Part shown: in pieces, positions 63,947-64,000 of the stretch
Position numbering within the stretch: the stretch's first letter is position 1
Layout of the letters: the number at the start of each line of letters is the position of its first letter
Source of the DNA: Polaromonas sp.
GTDB taxonomy: Bacteria; Pseudomonadota; Gammaproteobacteria; Burkholderiales; Burkholderiaceae_C
Length of the DNA: 64,000 nt
Assembly (NCBI RefSeq): GCF_029945895.1
Contig: NZ_JAQSDL010000008.1
Span: 1-64,000, forward strand
Reading direction: 5' to 3'
The notes under the pieces: generated by a model
The model's input: only the letters and a program-made list of their open reading frames with translations
What the model was told of the DNA's origin: nothing
Databases searched by the model: none
Position numbers and translations under genes: made by a program

Positions 63947-64000
63947 GGTTGGCAATTTTAAGCAAGAATCTTTCTCCAAATGGCTTAAACAAGGCCCAAA

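Overview
The window is high-GC, densely coded chromosomal DNA. Gene content (recA-recX, sucCD, type 2 argC, glnE, yhdP, purB, moaC) and two dispersed intergenic repeat families point to a betaproteobacterium of the Burkholderiales, most likely Comamonadaceae (Polaromonas/Rhodoferax-like). That placement is inference from gene order and repeats, not from a database search. I see no rRNA, tRNA, insertion sequence, prophage or CRISPR array.

Layout. 1-2 kb: start of a sensor kinase, its response regulator with an 84-bp tandem repeat between them, and a MarR regulator. 2.1-3.9 kb: recA (candidate LexA box) and recX. 3.9-5.8 kb: a tsdBA-like pair of dihaem cytochromes (thiosulfate to tetrathionate). 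6-10 kb: argC, sucCD and a TerC-family protein. 10.2-20 kb: a contiguous signalling cassette with a CHASE2 Ser/Thr kinase, PP2C phosphatase, FHA protein, CHASE2 nucleotide cyclase, class II cyclic-nucleotide phosphodiesterase and a GAF-domain PilB/GspE ATPase. 20-25.3 kb: a type IV pilin with a sigma-54 promoter, two translationally coupled PglL/O-antigen-ligase-like proteins and a TfpX/TfpZ pilin accessory protein, with moaC inserted on the other strand. 25-30 kb: BepA-like protease, small membrane protein, and a second TerC gene behind a yybP-ykoY (Mn2+) riboswitch. 30-32 kb: purB and a GST. 32.4-43.5 kb: a membrane-lipid/photo-oxidative-stress cluster (NTF2-like, SDR, DUF3833, MFS, chalcone-isomerase-like, Cfa, DUF1365, FAD oxidoreductase, glutathione peroxidase) beside a CarH/LitR-type B12 photoreceptor regulator, a diiron desaturase-like protein, RidA and HldE-type adenylyltransferase. 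43.6-50.3 kb: a TetR-controlled RND efflux operon. 50.4-64 kb: glnE, yhdP, a nitrilase-family amidase, a PAS kinase/FixJ-type pair, mltA with an inhibitor-like lipoprotein, a secretin-like protein and an Lrp regulator.

Most striking points. (1) The 10-20 kb cassette joins protein phosphorylation, cyclic-nucleotide turnover and a GAF-bearing secretion ATPase directly upstream of a pilin locus. This is the best candidate for an undescribed system. (2) Two dispersed repeat families sit at gene 3' ends in a fixed orientation relative to the gene. Some copies lie inside reading frames: glnE, the outer-membrane efflux protein, and the signal peptide of a secretin-like protein. (3) The second terC gene has a Mn2+ riboswitch followed by a perfect 22-bp palindrome. 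(4) mltA and a 49-residue membrane protein start divergently on the same CATG.

Coordinates rest on reading the sequence. Start codons were chosen from ribosome-binding sites, family start positions and overlaps, and uncertain ones are flagged.
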